Shown here piece by piece: positions 1 through 7,115 of a stretch of DNA of 40,846 nucleotides. Source of the stretch: Candidatus Saccharicenans sp. (GTDB lineage Bacteria; Acidobacteriota; Aminicenantia; Aminicenantales; Saccharicenantaceae). The notes beneath the pieces were generated by a model that was given only the letters and a program-made list of their open reading frames with translations, was not told the DNA's origin and did no database searches. The DNA lies in assembly GCA_017992175.1 (NCBI GenBank), contig JAGOPD010000010.1, positions 1-40,846 on the forward strand, read 5' to 3'. Numbering within the stretch: the first letter of the stretch is position 1; each line of letters starts with the position of its first letter. Position numbers and translations under genes: made by a program.

Positions 1-16
1 TAAAGTAAGAAAAGCT

Positions 17-46
17 TATAATGGCTTTCGATATTTAAAAGGAGGT
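17..46 (+). promoter_or_regulatory. exbB -10 box and ribosome binding site
   Basis: A perfect TATAAT lies at 17-22, about 8 bases before the expected start of transcription near 30. The matching -35 box would fall before base 1, so the promoter is only partly visible. A strong AAGGAGG Shine-Dalgarno sequence follows at 40-46, 7 bases before the exbB ATG. No gene is visible in the first 53 bases. Confidence 0.55.
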
Positions 47-53
47 TTTCAAC

Positions 54-731
54 ATGCAATTCGGTTTGATTGAAATGTGGCAGTCGATGGGCGCTGTAGC
101 TAAGACAGTGGCCATAATTCTGATCGCTCTTTCCGTAATTACCATTTATCTATTCATTGAGAGACAGTTGGCTTTTTCCCGGGCCAGAAAAAAATCCATG
201 GAAGTCGCCCCCAAGCTGGCTGATCTGTTAAAGAACGGGCAGCTCAAAGAAGCTCTCGCCCTGGCTTCCAAAAAAGAATTCAAAGGAAGCCACTTAGCCA
301 GAGTGACCGCAGCTGGAATTGAAGAGTATCTGGCTGGCCGGACGTCAAATCTGGCGGTTGATGAACAATTAAACTCAGCCCAGAGAGGCTGCGAACGGGC
401 TCAGTCTCTCTTTACTCAAGAGCTCAGAAGAGGCTTAAGTGTCATGGCGACCATTGCTACCTCGGCACCCTTCATTGGCCTGTTCGGAACTATTTTTGGT
501 ATCATCAATGCGTTCCGTGGCATGGCTTTGACTGGTTCCGGGGGAATCGGCGCTGTCTCGGCTGGTATCGCTGAAGCTCTGATTACGACCGCTTTCGGTA
601 TTGCGGTGGCTGTTATCGCCCTGTGGGCCTTCAATACCCTGAATTCCAGCATTGAAGTCTACAATACCGAAATGGAAAACACGACATCTCAGCTGACTGA
701 CTATTTCGTGCGGACGACTGAATCTAAGTAA
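54..731 (+). CDS. exbB: MotA/TolQ/ExbB proton channel family protein
   Basis: This 225-residue inner-membrane protein belongs to the ExbB/TolQ family, which forms the proton channel that powers TonB- or Tol-dependent work at the outer membrane. Three membrane segments are visible, near residues 15-35, 128-152 and 168-192. A soluble cytoplasmic stretch lies between the first two, as usual for the family. The glycine-rich segment around GLFGTIFGIINAF matches the conserved channel core. Length is typical. It is followed after 38 bases by an ExbD/TolR gene, so the two form one transcription unit. No TonB or TolA gene is seen here, so whether it serves TonB, Tol or another energiser cannot be decided. 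The start has an ideal AAGGAGG site. Confidence 0.9.
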   Translation: MQFGLIEMWQSMGAVAKTVAIILIALSVITIYLFIERQLAFSRARKKSMEVAPKLADLLKNGQLKEALALASKKEFKGSHLARVTAAGIEEYLAGRTSNLAVDEQLNSAQRGCERAQSLFTQELRRGLSVMATIATSAPFIGLFGTIFGIINAFRGMALTGSGGIGAVSAGIAEALITTAFGIAVAVIALWAFNTLNSSIEVYNTEMENTTSQLTDYFVRTTESK

Positions 732-769
732 CGGCACTTAGCAAATTTTTTCGAAAAGAGAGAAAGACA

Positions 770-1195
770 ATGGCTTTTTCAGTGTCAACGGATAAAAAAG
801 AGACCGTCAAATCTGAACCCAATGTCGTTCCTCTCTGTGACGTTCTTCTGGTTCTGCTCATCATTTTTATGATCGTTACCCCCCTCGTTCAAAAGGGTGT
901 TGATGTTCAGATACCGACAGCTCTTAATGCCGCTAACATGTCCGATAGCCCGGAAATAGTTCTGTCGATCAAAGCTGACGGCAGTCTGTACCTCAAAGAT
1001 CAGCGAGTCACCCTTGATGGCCTGGCTTCTGCTCTGGAAGAATCCCTGTTAACTGCCAAAGATAAGAAGCTGTATCTCAGAGCTGACCAGAATCTGGAGT
1101 TCGGCAAGATAGTTGATGTCATTTATGCGGTCCAGCAAGCAGGAATCGAGCTGGTAGGTATAATCACAGAGAAGAAAGCGACTGAGGGAACCTGA
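770..1195 (+). CDS. exbD: ExbD/TolR family biopolymer transport protein
   Basis: This 141-residue partner of the upstream ExbB/TolQ-type channel has the family layout: a short cytoplasmic N-terminus, one membrane helix near residues 21-41, and a periplasmic domain of about 95 residues. The helix carries the essential proton-accepting aspartate (D24, in PLCDVLLVLL). The periplasmic part has the usual ExbD/TolR ending with GIELVGIIT. The start is preceded by a purine-rich AGAGAGAA site. A 13-bp hairpin terminator follows 34 bases after the stop codon. The pair could drive a TonB-dependent transporter or a Tol-Pal system encoded elsewhere. Confidence 0.9.
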   Translation: MAFSVSTDKKETVKSEPNVVPLCDVLLVLLIIFMIVTPLVQKGVDVQIPTALNAANMSDSPEIVLSIKADGSLYLKDQRVTLDGLASALEESLLTAKDKKLYLRADQNLEFGKIVDVIYAVQQAGIELVGIITEKKATEGT

Positions 1196-1215
1196 TTTCC
1201 TTAATTTCGCTTTTA

Positions 1216-2304
1216 TTAATTAAGCCACGAAAAAGGGGAAGCCAAAAGCTTCCCCTTTTTATTTTGTCTGGTAAATTCTTTCCAAACTTCTGGCGATTCC
1301 ATGCAAAGGTACAACCTGTCGCTTAAGGCTCGAGCCTGAAACAGGTCTTTAAATTTCTTATAAATCTTCAGCCTTAAAGGCTTAGGGTATCTGAATTTCC
1401 CATCCCAGGCCCTGACGAATTCCTCCTCAAAGATCAGACTTTGAGAAAACCTCTCTCTGGCTATTTCCTTGAGCTTCCCCGGGAAGCGCAGCGTCCCTAA
1501 GCTAATCCAGGCAATTGACCCGGCTGGCACCTTTTCTAACAATTCCTCAATTACCTCTTCATATTCTCTTTCCCAGTTGTAATAATAGATGACCGGATCA
1601 AAGTGGAAGGCCACCTTATAACCATGCTCCACTGCCCGGGCGGCAGACCCTAACCTTTCTTCCAGGCTGGCTGAGCCGTTTTCTTCGGAAGCAATTATTC
1701 TCTTTGAGTTCAATGACCAGGCTACCACTACCTTGTCTGGCGGAGAAATTTCCAATAAGGAGTCAATGGAAGCAGTTTTGGTTTTAAGTTCAAGCCAGAC
1801 TCCTTCCCGCTGCCTGAAAAGGCCCGCCAGAAAAGAGGCCTGACCGGTTATGGAGTCAAGGGCTAAAGAATCGCTTAGCTCCCCTGTCCCCAGCCTTACA
1901 ACCTGGCTATTTCTGTGGCCGAAGAAAGCCTTGAGCTCGGCTTCAAGCTCGTGGCGGTTGACAGCTATGGTCAGAGGCTGAAGGTCAAAATAGGCCTGAA
2001 GCAGGCAGTAGCTGCAGTCAAGAGGACAGTTAAGGTCAAGATCGAGAGTCCAGTAACCGCAGCCAACCGCCCCCCGAGTGCAGGGGCAGGGACGGATAAA
2101 AGCCTTTTCCCTGGTTAAAAACAGGGTCCTTTTGCTTTCAGCAATCGGGTCAGGGGCGAGTCGCAACTCTGACTGGATGTCTTCCAGGCCATCAACTAAT
2201 TGAAATGGAATAGAAACCAACCGGCTCAAAATATTTTCGACCAGCGGAGAATTTTTGACCTGGCGGTTTACATAGATTTTTTTTAATTGTTTAATCCAGG
2301 ACAT
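1216..2304 (-). CDS. Spore-photoproduct-lyase-like radical SAM protein
   Basis: This 362-residue protein has the radical SAM CxxxCxxC motif as CPLDCSYC (C93, C97, C100), followed by LLQAYF. That arrangement is typical of the spore photoproduct lyase (SPL)/DNA repair photolyase family, which repairs or modifies DNA bases through a 5'-deoxyadenosyl radical. A second cysteine group, CPCTRGAVGC (73-82), precedes it and is common in the non-spore subfamily. The segment RLGTGELSDSLALD occupies the place where Bacillus SPL has its hydrogen-donating cysteine (C141), and here there is none. True thymine-dimer repair is therefore doubtful and the substrate is unknown. It lies 8 bases downstream of the ParB-like gene, surely in one operon. 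The final 15 or so codons overlap the exbD terminator. Confidence 0.8.
   Translation of the reverse strand: MSWIKQLKKIYVNRQVKNSPLVENILSRLVSIPFQLVDGLEDIQSELRLAPDPIAESKRTLFLTREKAFIRPCPCTRGAVGCGYWTLDLDLNCPLDCSYCLLQAYFDLQPLTIAVNRHELEAELKAFFGHRNSQVVRLGTGELSDSLALDSITGQASFLAGLFRQREGVWLELKTKTASIDSLLEISPPDKVVVAWSLNSKRIIASEENGSASLEERLGSAARAVEHGYKVAFHFDPVIYYYNWEREYEEVIEELLEKVPAGSIAWISLGTLRFPGKLKEIARERFSQSLIFEEEFVRAWDGKFRYPKPLRLKIYKKFKDLFQARALSDRLYLCMESPEVWKEFTRQNKKGKLLASPFSWLN
1230..1260. terminator. Hairpin terminator serving exbD, nested in the convergent gene
   Basis: Two 13-base arms (1230-1242 and 1248-1260) are perfect reverse complements around a 5-base loop CAAAA. The arms end in A5 and T5 runs, so the element reads as a Rho-independent terminator from either strand. 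It follows exbD by 34 bases. On the minus strand it lies inside the last codons of the radical SAM gene, so that protein ends with residues encoded by the hairpin. Confidence 0.8.
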
Positions 2305-2312
2305 CCGTCCAG

Positions 2313-3278
2313 CTACTCATCAATCTTGTTGTTTAAAATTTTAAATAAAGTATCCCACTCCCCGGCCTTTAGACTTTCGTTCAAATTTTTTAGGGCACTT
2401 TCCAGTTCGTCTTTACTCCTGGCTTCCAGCCAGATTGAGACCCCCGTTTTTTCTAAAGTTTGATCATAGTTGAGCCGACCCTGGCCAGGCAGGTTAATCT
2501 TTTTGATGGCTGCTTGAATTTCCCGGTTAAGGCAGCTCAACCGGGGTAAGGCCTTTTCTCTTAAGGCAGTTAGCAGCCTGTCAGCCGCCGGTGGCTTTCC
2601 TTCTTTCATCTCCTTCACCAGTGGTTCAATCTCCTGCTCGCTTAGAATAGCAGCCAGTGGTTTCGCCTGCCTTTTCTTCAAAGTAAAAAGCAGATCAATC
2701 AATTCTGCCTGCTGATTGTGATTAAAGGCGCCAGCCAAGCCAACGATCAGCTTTTGCTCTTCTAACGGAAAGGACAGGAAAAGCCGGGCAGTGGCAAGTT
2801 TCCAGCGCCCGTGGTGGATTCCGGGCAGAGCCCGGTCTAAAGCTGCCAGTTTGACCAGAGTCTCAATTGTTGGCCTTTCCGGCGGCAATTGCAGCCGGGG
2901 CAGAATTTCTCTGATTAGCTCTTCCTGGCTGAGACCAAACTCCAGAAATTTTTTTACCAGCAGAGCTTTTTCAGCTAAAGAAAAATCTCTTTGTGGATAA
3001 TTTTCAAAAAAAGCCAGCCTCAAAATTTCAAGGTCAGTTAAGCCAGCTGGAAGAATCCGGACTGGAATCTTTTTCAGTCCGCCAGCCCGGGCCGACTCCA
3101 TCCTTTTCCAGCCAGTCACCAAAATTAAACTGCCATCTTCTGCCTTTATTTTAACCGGCTCAGTTATTCCAACCTGCCTGACCGAAGCCAGGAACTTCTC
3201 ATCCGGTTCGTCCAGAGTAAAATTAAAACGTCTATCTTTGAGCCTCAGATCGCTGAGGCCAATTTCTTTAAACTCCAT
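2313..3278 (-). CDS. ParB-like N-terminal domain protein
   Basis: This 321-residue protein begins with a ParB/sulfiredoxin-like fold (about residues 1-90). TGWKRMES (55-62) sits where ParB proteins have the GERR-type CTP-binding motif, and ENYPQRDFSLAEKA (92-105) resembles the ENLQR segment that follows in ParB. Helical sequence continues to about residue 215 and resembles the ParB DNA-binding region only loosely. The C-terminal third, ending ILNNKIDE, is not recognised. It is unlikely to be the chromosome-partition ParB, because no parA, gidB or parS-like repeats are nearby. Its tight coupling to the SPL-like gene suggests a joint role on DNA, which is inference. No strong ribosome site precedes the ATG (only GGAAG close by). 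Confidence 0.7.
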   Translation of the reverse strand: MEFKEIGLSDLRLKDRRFNFTLDEPDEKFLASVRQVGITEPVKIKAEDGSLILVTGWKRMESARAGGLKKIPVRILPAGLTDLEILRLAFFENYPQRDFSLAEKALLVKKFLEFGLSQEELIREILPRLQLPPERPTIETLVKLAALDRALPGIHHGRWKLATARLFLSFPLEEQKLIVGLAGAFNHNQQAELIDLLFTLKKRQAKPLAAILSEQEIEPLVKEMKEGKPPAADRLLTALREKALPRLSCLNREIQAAIKKINLPGQGRLNYDQTLEKTGVSIWLEARSKDELESALKNLNESLKAGEWDTLFKILNNKIDE

Positions 3279-3299
3279 GCTTCCATTCTAAAGAACATC

Positions 3300-3318
3300 C
3301 TGAAGTTTGTAAACTCAG
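3300..3318. repeat. Short imperfect inverted repeat between divergent genes
   Basis: CTGA-a-GTTT and AAAC-TCAG form an 8-bp palindrome around GT with one bulged base. It lies in the 94-base divergent spacer between the ParB-like gene and the nucleoside phosphorylase gene. It might be an operator. I see no convincing consensus promoter in this spacer. Confidence 0.3.
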
Positions 3319-3372
3319 GTAGAACTCAATGGTTGCCCGGAAGCTAAAAATCTGCTAACTTTAGGAGAAATT

Positions 3373-4077
3373 ATGAGACAGGAATCAATTGCCAGGCCTG
3401 AGTTTCGCGGTCCGGACATACCAGCCGGCCGCTTGATTTTTATTCCTTTTATGCCTTTCCCCGGGATCCTTTCTGACTTAAAGAAAAAAGCCAGCCGGAA
3501 AATCGGCCTCCATCAAAGCGAGCTTTTTTATCTTGAGAACCAGGCTATCCTCTATGGACCGGTCGGGGCTTCTTCGAGCGTGAGCTCGCTGGAAAAGCTC
3601 AGGCTGGGTAAGTTGAAAGAGATAATTCTGCTCAGCTACTGCGGCTCTCTCACCGAACAGCTGGAGATAGGCCAGGCTCTTCTACCCCTCTCCGCCCTGT
3701 CTGATGAAGGGACCTCAAGCCATTATTTACCCCGCAAAGACAGGCTTTATCAGGTCTCAAAAGCCTGCCGGCAGGAGTTACTTGATCGTCTGGAAAGCAG
3801 GAAATTGCCCTATGCCGAAGGGGCTATAGTCTCGACCGATGCTCCTTATCGTGAGACTCCAGCCTGGCTAAAAAAGATGCAGAAAAAAGGAATTCTGGCT
3901 GTTGATATGGAGATCTCAGCCGTGCTGGCTTTTTCGCGGTTTTACGGACTGGAGGCGGCCGGGCTTTTTATTGTTTCCGACCGGCTGTCTTTATCCTTCT
4001 GGCGTAATTTGATGGCCGGCCGGCAGGTCCGGTCAGCTACCGATAATTATTTCAGGCCCCTGATTTTTGAGTCTTAA
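3373..4077 (+). CDS. Nucleoside phosphorylase family protein
   Basis: This 234-residue cytoplasmic protein resembles the PNP/UDP phosphorylase superfamily, which cleaves nucleosides with phosphate to base plus ribose-1-phosphate. Recognisable parts are the GPVGASSS-type phosphate region (about 58-65), the STDAPYRE segment (about 154-161), and VDMEISAVLAF (about 177-187), whose Met-Glu pair binds the ribose hydroxyls. SDRLS near the C-terminus sits where the catalytic Asp of purine-type enzymes is found. Nucleoside specificity cannot be read. The ATG is preceded by TAGGAG at good spacing. It slightly precedes the 2-hydroxyacid dehydrogenase gene on the same strand and probably shares its transcript. 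Confidence 0.75.
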   Translation: MRQESIARPEFRGPDIPAGRLIFIPFMPFPGILSDLKKKASRKIGLHQSELFYLENQAILYGPVGASSSVSSLEKLRLGKLKEIILLSYCGSLTEQLEIGQALLPLSALSDEGTSSHYLPRKDRLYQVSKACRQELLDRLESRKLPYAEGAIVSTDAPYRETPAWLKKMQKKGILAVDMEISAVLAFSRFYGLEAAGLFIVSDRLSLSFWRNLMAGRQVRSATDNYFRPLIFES

Positions 4078-4105
4078 AAATATATTAAGATTTGAGGCGG
4101 AAAAC

Positions 4106-5071
4106 ATGAAACCAAAAGTCCTTCTAACTCATCCCCTGTTAAAGGAAGCCATGGATTATTTAGCTCGACAGACAGAACTCGAACTGGCCACCAGCGAAGA
4201 CTTCCTTCCCCCGGCTGAACTGGCCGAAAAAATTCAAGATAAAGAAGGCCTCCTTTGTTTTTTGTCTGACCTGGTTGACCGGGAACTATTAGAAAAGGCG
4301 ACGGCCTTGCGAGCTATTTCCAATTGTGCCGTCGGAACTAATAATATTGACCTTAAGTCAGCCAGAAGCCGTGGAATTATTGTCACCAATACTCCGGATA
4401 TTCTGACCGAACCCACGGCTGACCTGACTTTAGCTCTGATTCTGGCCACCACCAGGCGGTTAATAGAAGCTGATGACTTTTGCCGCCAGGGTCAGTTTAA
4501 AGGCTGGAGAATTGACCTCTTTCTCGGTCAGGGACTCCAGGGAAAAACTCTGGGTATTATTGGCCTGGGTCAAATCGGTCAGGCGGTGGCCCGGAGAGCT
4601 CAGGGCTTCGGGCTCAAAATTATCTATTATAACCGCCATCGCTTGAGTCCTGAAAAAGAGAAGACTCTTAAGGTTGACTACCGCCAGCTTGACTCTCTTC
4701 TGGCTGAAGCCGACATTGTCTCCATTCATGCTTCACTCAATCCTGACTCAGATCATTTAATCTCGAGTGAGAAGCTCGCCCTTATGAAACAATCGGCTGT
4801 CCTGATCAATGTGGCCCGGGGGGCCATAGTCGATGAAAAAGCTTTGACCGAAGCCTTAAAAAATGGCCGGTTGTGGGCTGCCGGGTTCGATGTCTATGAG
4901 CATGAGCCCCGGATTGAGCCAGAATTGCTTTCGCTCAAAAATGTGGCCGTCCTGCCTCATATCGGCAGCGCCACCTATGAAACCAGACTGAAGATGAGCT
5001 TGATGGCTGTTAACAATCTGCTGGAAGCTCTGGCCGGGAAGAAGCCAGCCAATGAGGTAAGAGAAACCTGA
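4106..5071 (+). CDS. D-isomer specific 2-hydroxyacid dehydrogenase (glyoxylate/hydroxypyruvate reductase type)
   Basis: This 321-residue NAD(P)-dependent dehydrogenase interconverts 2-keto acids and D-2-hydroxy acids. The Rossmann dinucleotide motif GIIGLGQIG (near residue 147) is followed by the family signature NVARGAIVDE and the catalytic HIGSATYETR segment. The Arg, Glu and His expected of the active site are all visible. I chose the ATG at 4106 because GAGGCGG sits just ahead of it. An upstream TTG at 4067 would overlap the previous gene and adds a tail atypical for the family. The closest functional guess is a glyoxylate/hydroxypyruvate or D-glycerate dehydrogenase. It ends facing larE, 35 bases away. 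Confidence 0.87.
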   Translation: MKPKVLLTHPLLKEAMDYLARQTELELATSEDFLPPAELAEKIQDKEGLLCFLSDLVDRELLEKATALRAISNCAVGTNNIDLKSARSRGIIVTNTPDILTEPTADLTLALILATTRRLIEADDFCRQGQFKGWRIDLFLGQGLQGKTLGIIGLGQIGQAVARRAQGFGLKIIYYNRHRLSPEKEKTLKVDYRQLDSLLAEADIVSIHASLNPDSDHLISSEKLALMKQSAVLINVARGAIVDEKALTEALKNGRLWAAGFDVYEHEPRIEPELLSLKNVAVLPHIGSATYETRLKMSLMAVNNLLEALAGKKPANEVRET

Positions 5072-5106
5072 TGACGAAGATAGTGTTGCTTCTAATTGGC
5101 CCCTTA

Positions 5107-5985
5107 TTAGTTCACTGCCGGCGGGTTAAGGCTGCCTGTCCGGTAGCCTTCCAAATCAAGGGCGACATACCGGTAGCCAAGCTTTTTTAAAGAAGCCACG
5201 GCCCTGCTTCTGAGCCCCGGCTTCAACCAGAGGGAGAATTCCTCCGGGCTGATCTCAATTCTAGCTATTTCACCATGATGCCTTAATCTGACCTGGCCGA
5301 AGCCCAAGGAAATCAGGGCTCTCTCTCCTCTTTCTATTTTGCTCAGGAGATTCCGGTCAAGAGGCTGGCCATAGGGAATTCTGGAAGCTAAACAGGCCGC
5401 TCCCGGCTTATTCCAGTTGGGTAAACCAAGATATTTAGCCAGTTGCCTGATCTCGTTCTTGCTAAAACCAGCTTCCTCCAGAGGCGATCTGATCCCCAGT
5501 TCCTCAATGGCCTTCTTCCCCGGCCGAAAATCCTTAGTGTCATCAAGGTTGGAGCCTTCTACAATTTTATCCAGGCCTTTGTCTTTAGCTATTTGTTTGA
5601 GCCTGGAGAAAATAAATAATTTACAATAATAGCAGCGCTCTTTAGAATTTTTAGCCACGGCTGGAAGCTCCAGGCTGTTAGCTTTGATGATCATCAAACT
5701 GACCTGGAGGTTTTTAGCCAGTTTTTGAGCCGCCCGTATTTCCTGCCGGCTGAAGAGGGGCGTATCAACCGTGACGGCCAGAACCTTATCTTTAAGAACG
5801 TCAACTGCCACCTGGAGAAGCAGGCTGCTATCCACCCCTCCGGAAAAAGCGACCAGAACACTGCCGGCTATTTTCAACTCGTTTTTTAATCTTTCATACT
5901 TTCGGGCCAGGCTTTGGCTCAGGGGCCGGCCGCTTCTTTTCTTCAGCCTGCTTTTTCCCCGCTGCTGACTGCCGTTTGTTTGCAT
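5107..5985 (-). CDS. larE: ATP-dependent sulfur transferase LarE
   Basis: LarE adenylates and then thiolates the nicotinic-acid-derived precursor of the nickel-pincer cofactor of lactate racemase. The PP-loop SGGVDSS is at about residues 49-55, followed by the LarE signature EGSNLDDTKDFRPG and ACLASRIPYG. Three cysteines stand out (about C119 and C122 in CYYC, and C199). The Lactobacillus enzyme sacrifices a single cysteine, while some homologues are thought to bind an Fe-S cluster with three. This one resembles the latter, which is inference. GTG and ATG starts are adjacent and I favour the ATG. It is the last gene of the uppS-to-ispG operon, 24 bases after ispG. No larA, larB or larC is in the window. 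Confidence 0.85.
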   Translation of the reverse strand: MQTNGSQQRGKSRLKKRSGRPLSQSLARKYERLKNELKIAGSVLVAFSGGVDSSLLLQVAVDVLKDKVLAVTVDTPLFSRQEIRAAQKLAKNLQVSLMIIKANSLELPAVAKNSKERCYYCKLFIFSRLKQIAKDKGLDKIVEGSNLDDTKDFRPGKKAIEELGIRSPLEEAGFSKNEIRQLAKYLGLPNWNKPGAACLASRIPYGQPLDRNLLSKIERGERALISLGFGQVRLRHHGEIARIEISPEEFSLWLKPGLRSRAVASLKKLGYRYVALDLEGYRTGSLNPPAVN

Positions 5986-6012
5986 CACGACTCTCTTTTT
6001 TATCGTTCTTTC

Positions 6013-7101
6013 TTATTTCTTATTTTTTTCTTCAGCAGCCAGATTGAAGACTTCCTTGACCAGTTCTTCCACGATTTTCTCCGCCGGCACTTTCTTAACG
6101 ACCTTTCCCTTTTTAAAAATTATGCCTGTCCCCTTCCCGCCGGCCAGGCCGAGATCCGCTTCTTTAGCTTCTCCCGGACCATTGACCGGACAGCCCATCA
6201 CCGCCACCGTCAGATTAGCCTTGACGGCTGAAATTTTTTTCTCCACCTGACTGGCCAGCTTTTCTATGTCTATCTGGCTCCGGCCACAGCCCGGGCAGGA
6301 AATAAAGTTTATTCCCGACTCTTTTAAGCCCAGATCCTGGAGGATCAGGTTGGCCACTTCCACTTCTCTTTCAGGCGGAGCAGTTAGCGAAACTCTAATC
6401 GTATCAGCCAGACCTTCCCGGATCAGCAGGCTCAGGCCGGCGGCCGACTTCAGACTGCCCCGGAATAAAGTCCCGGCTTCAGTGATTCCAGCGTGAAAAG
6501 GATAATCAACCTTGTCCGCCAGCAGCCGGTAAGCTTCCACGGTTCTCCCGATATCAGAAGCTTTAAGGGAAATTTTAATATCATAAAAACCCAGATCCTC
6601 GAGGAGCTTTATTTCTCTGAGAGCACTTTCAACCATAGCTTCTGAAGTAACTCCTCCATATTTAGACCTTAAGTCCTTTTCCAGCGAACCGGAATTGATG
6701 CCGATTCTAATTGGAATTTTTCGCTCCTTAGCCAGGGCAACCACCTCTTTTAATTTGCTCCTGGAACCGAAAGTCCCTGGATTAATCCTCAGGCCGTCCA
6801 CTCCAGCCACAATTGAGGCTATGGCCAGCCGCGGGTCAAAATGGATATCTGCAATAAGCGGCAGATTGACTTTTTTCTTGATTTCCCTGAGGGCTAAAGC
6901 ATCAGCCATTTCCGGCACGGCCAGCCGGATCAGCTGGCAGCCGGCTCTCTCCAGCCTGTTAATCTGTCTGACCGTCGGTTCGACCTCAGCCGTTCTGGTT
7001 TTGGTCATTGACTGGACCACGATCGGAGCTCCACCGCCGATTTCCACCTGTCCAACCCTGACCACCCTTGTCTGTCGCCGGGGGAATAAAGGTTGGGTCA
7101 T
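6013..7101 (-). CDS. ispG: 4-hydroxy-3-methylbut-2-en-1-yl diphosphate synthase
   Basis: IspG (GcpE) is the [4Fe-4S] enzyme of the penultimate MEP pathway step. It converts methylerythritol cyclodiphosphate to HMBPP. The N-terminal TIM barrel contains the conserved QSMTKTRT and LIADIHFD segments. The C-terminal Fe-S domain holds SCPGCGR and GCPVNGPGEA, which supply the cluster cysteines. The reading frame extends to a TTG at 7113, but the ATG at 7101 gives the usual family N-terminus. It follows rseP within about 15 bases and belongs to the operon uppS-cdsA-dxr-rseP-ispG-larE. Length, about 362 residues, is typical of the compact bacterial form. Confidence 0.95.
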   Translation of the reverse strand: MTQPLFPRRQTRVVRVGQVEIGGGAPIVVQSMTKTRTAEVEPTVRQINRLERAGCQLIRLAVPEMADALALREIKKKVNLPLIADIHFDPRLAIASIVAGVDGLRINPGTFGSRSKLKEVVALAKERKIPIRIGINSGSLEKDLRSKYGGVTSEAMVESALREIKLLEDLGFYDIKISLKASDIGRTVEAYRLLADKVDYPFHAGITEAGTLFRGSLKSAAGLSLLIREGLADTIRVSLTAPPEREVEVANLILQDLGLKESGINFISCPGCGRSQIDIEKLASQVEKKISAVKANLTVAVMGCPVNGPGEAKEADLGLAGGKGTGIIFKKGKVVKKVPAEKIVEELVKEVFNLAAEEKNKK

Positions 7102-7115
7102 CTTTTCAGCCAATC

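Noticed and set aside
5071..5205. Small plus-strand reading frame starting MTKIVLLLIGPLL in an ATGA overlap with the hydroxyacid dehydrogenase stop
   Set aside because: It runs antisense through larE, has no recognisable family, and no ribosome site of its own; probably chance.
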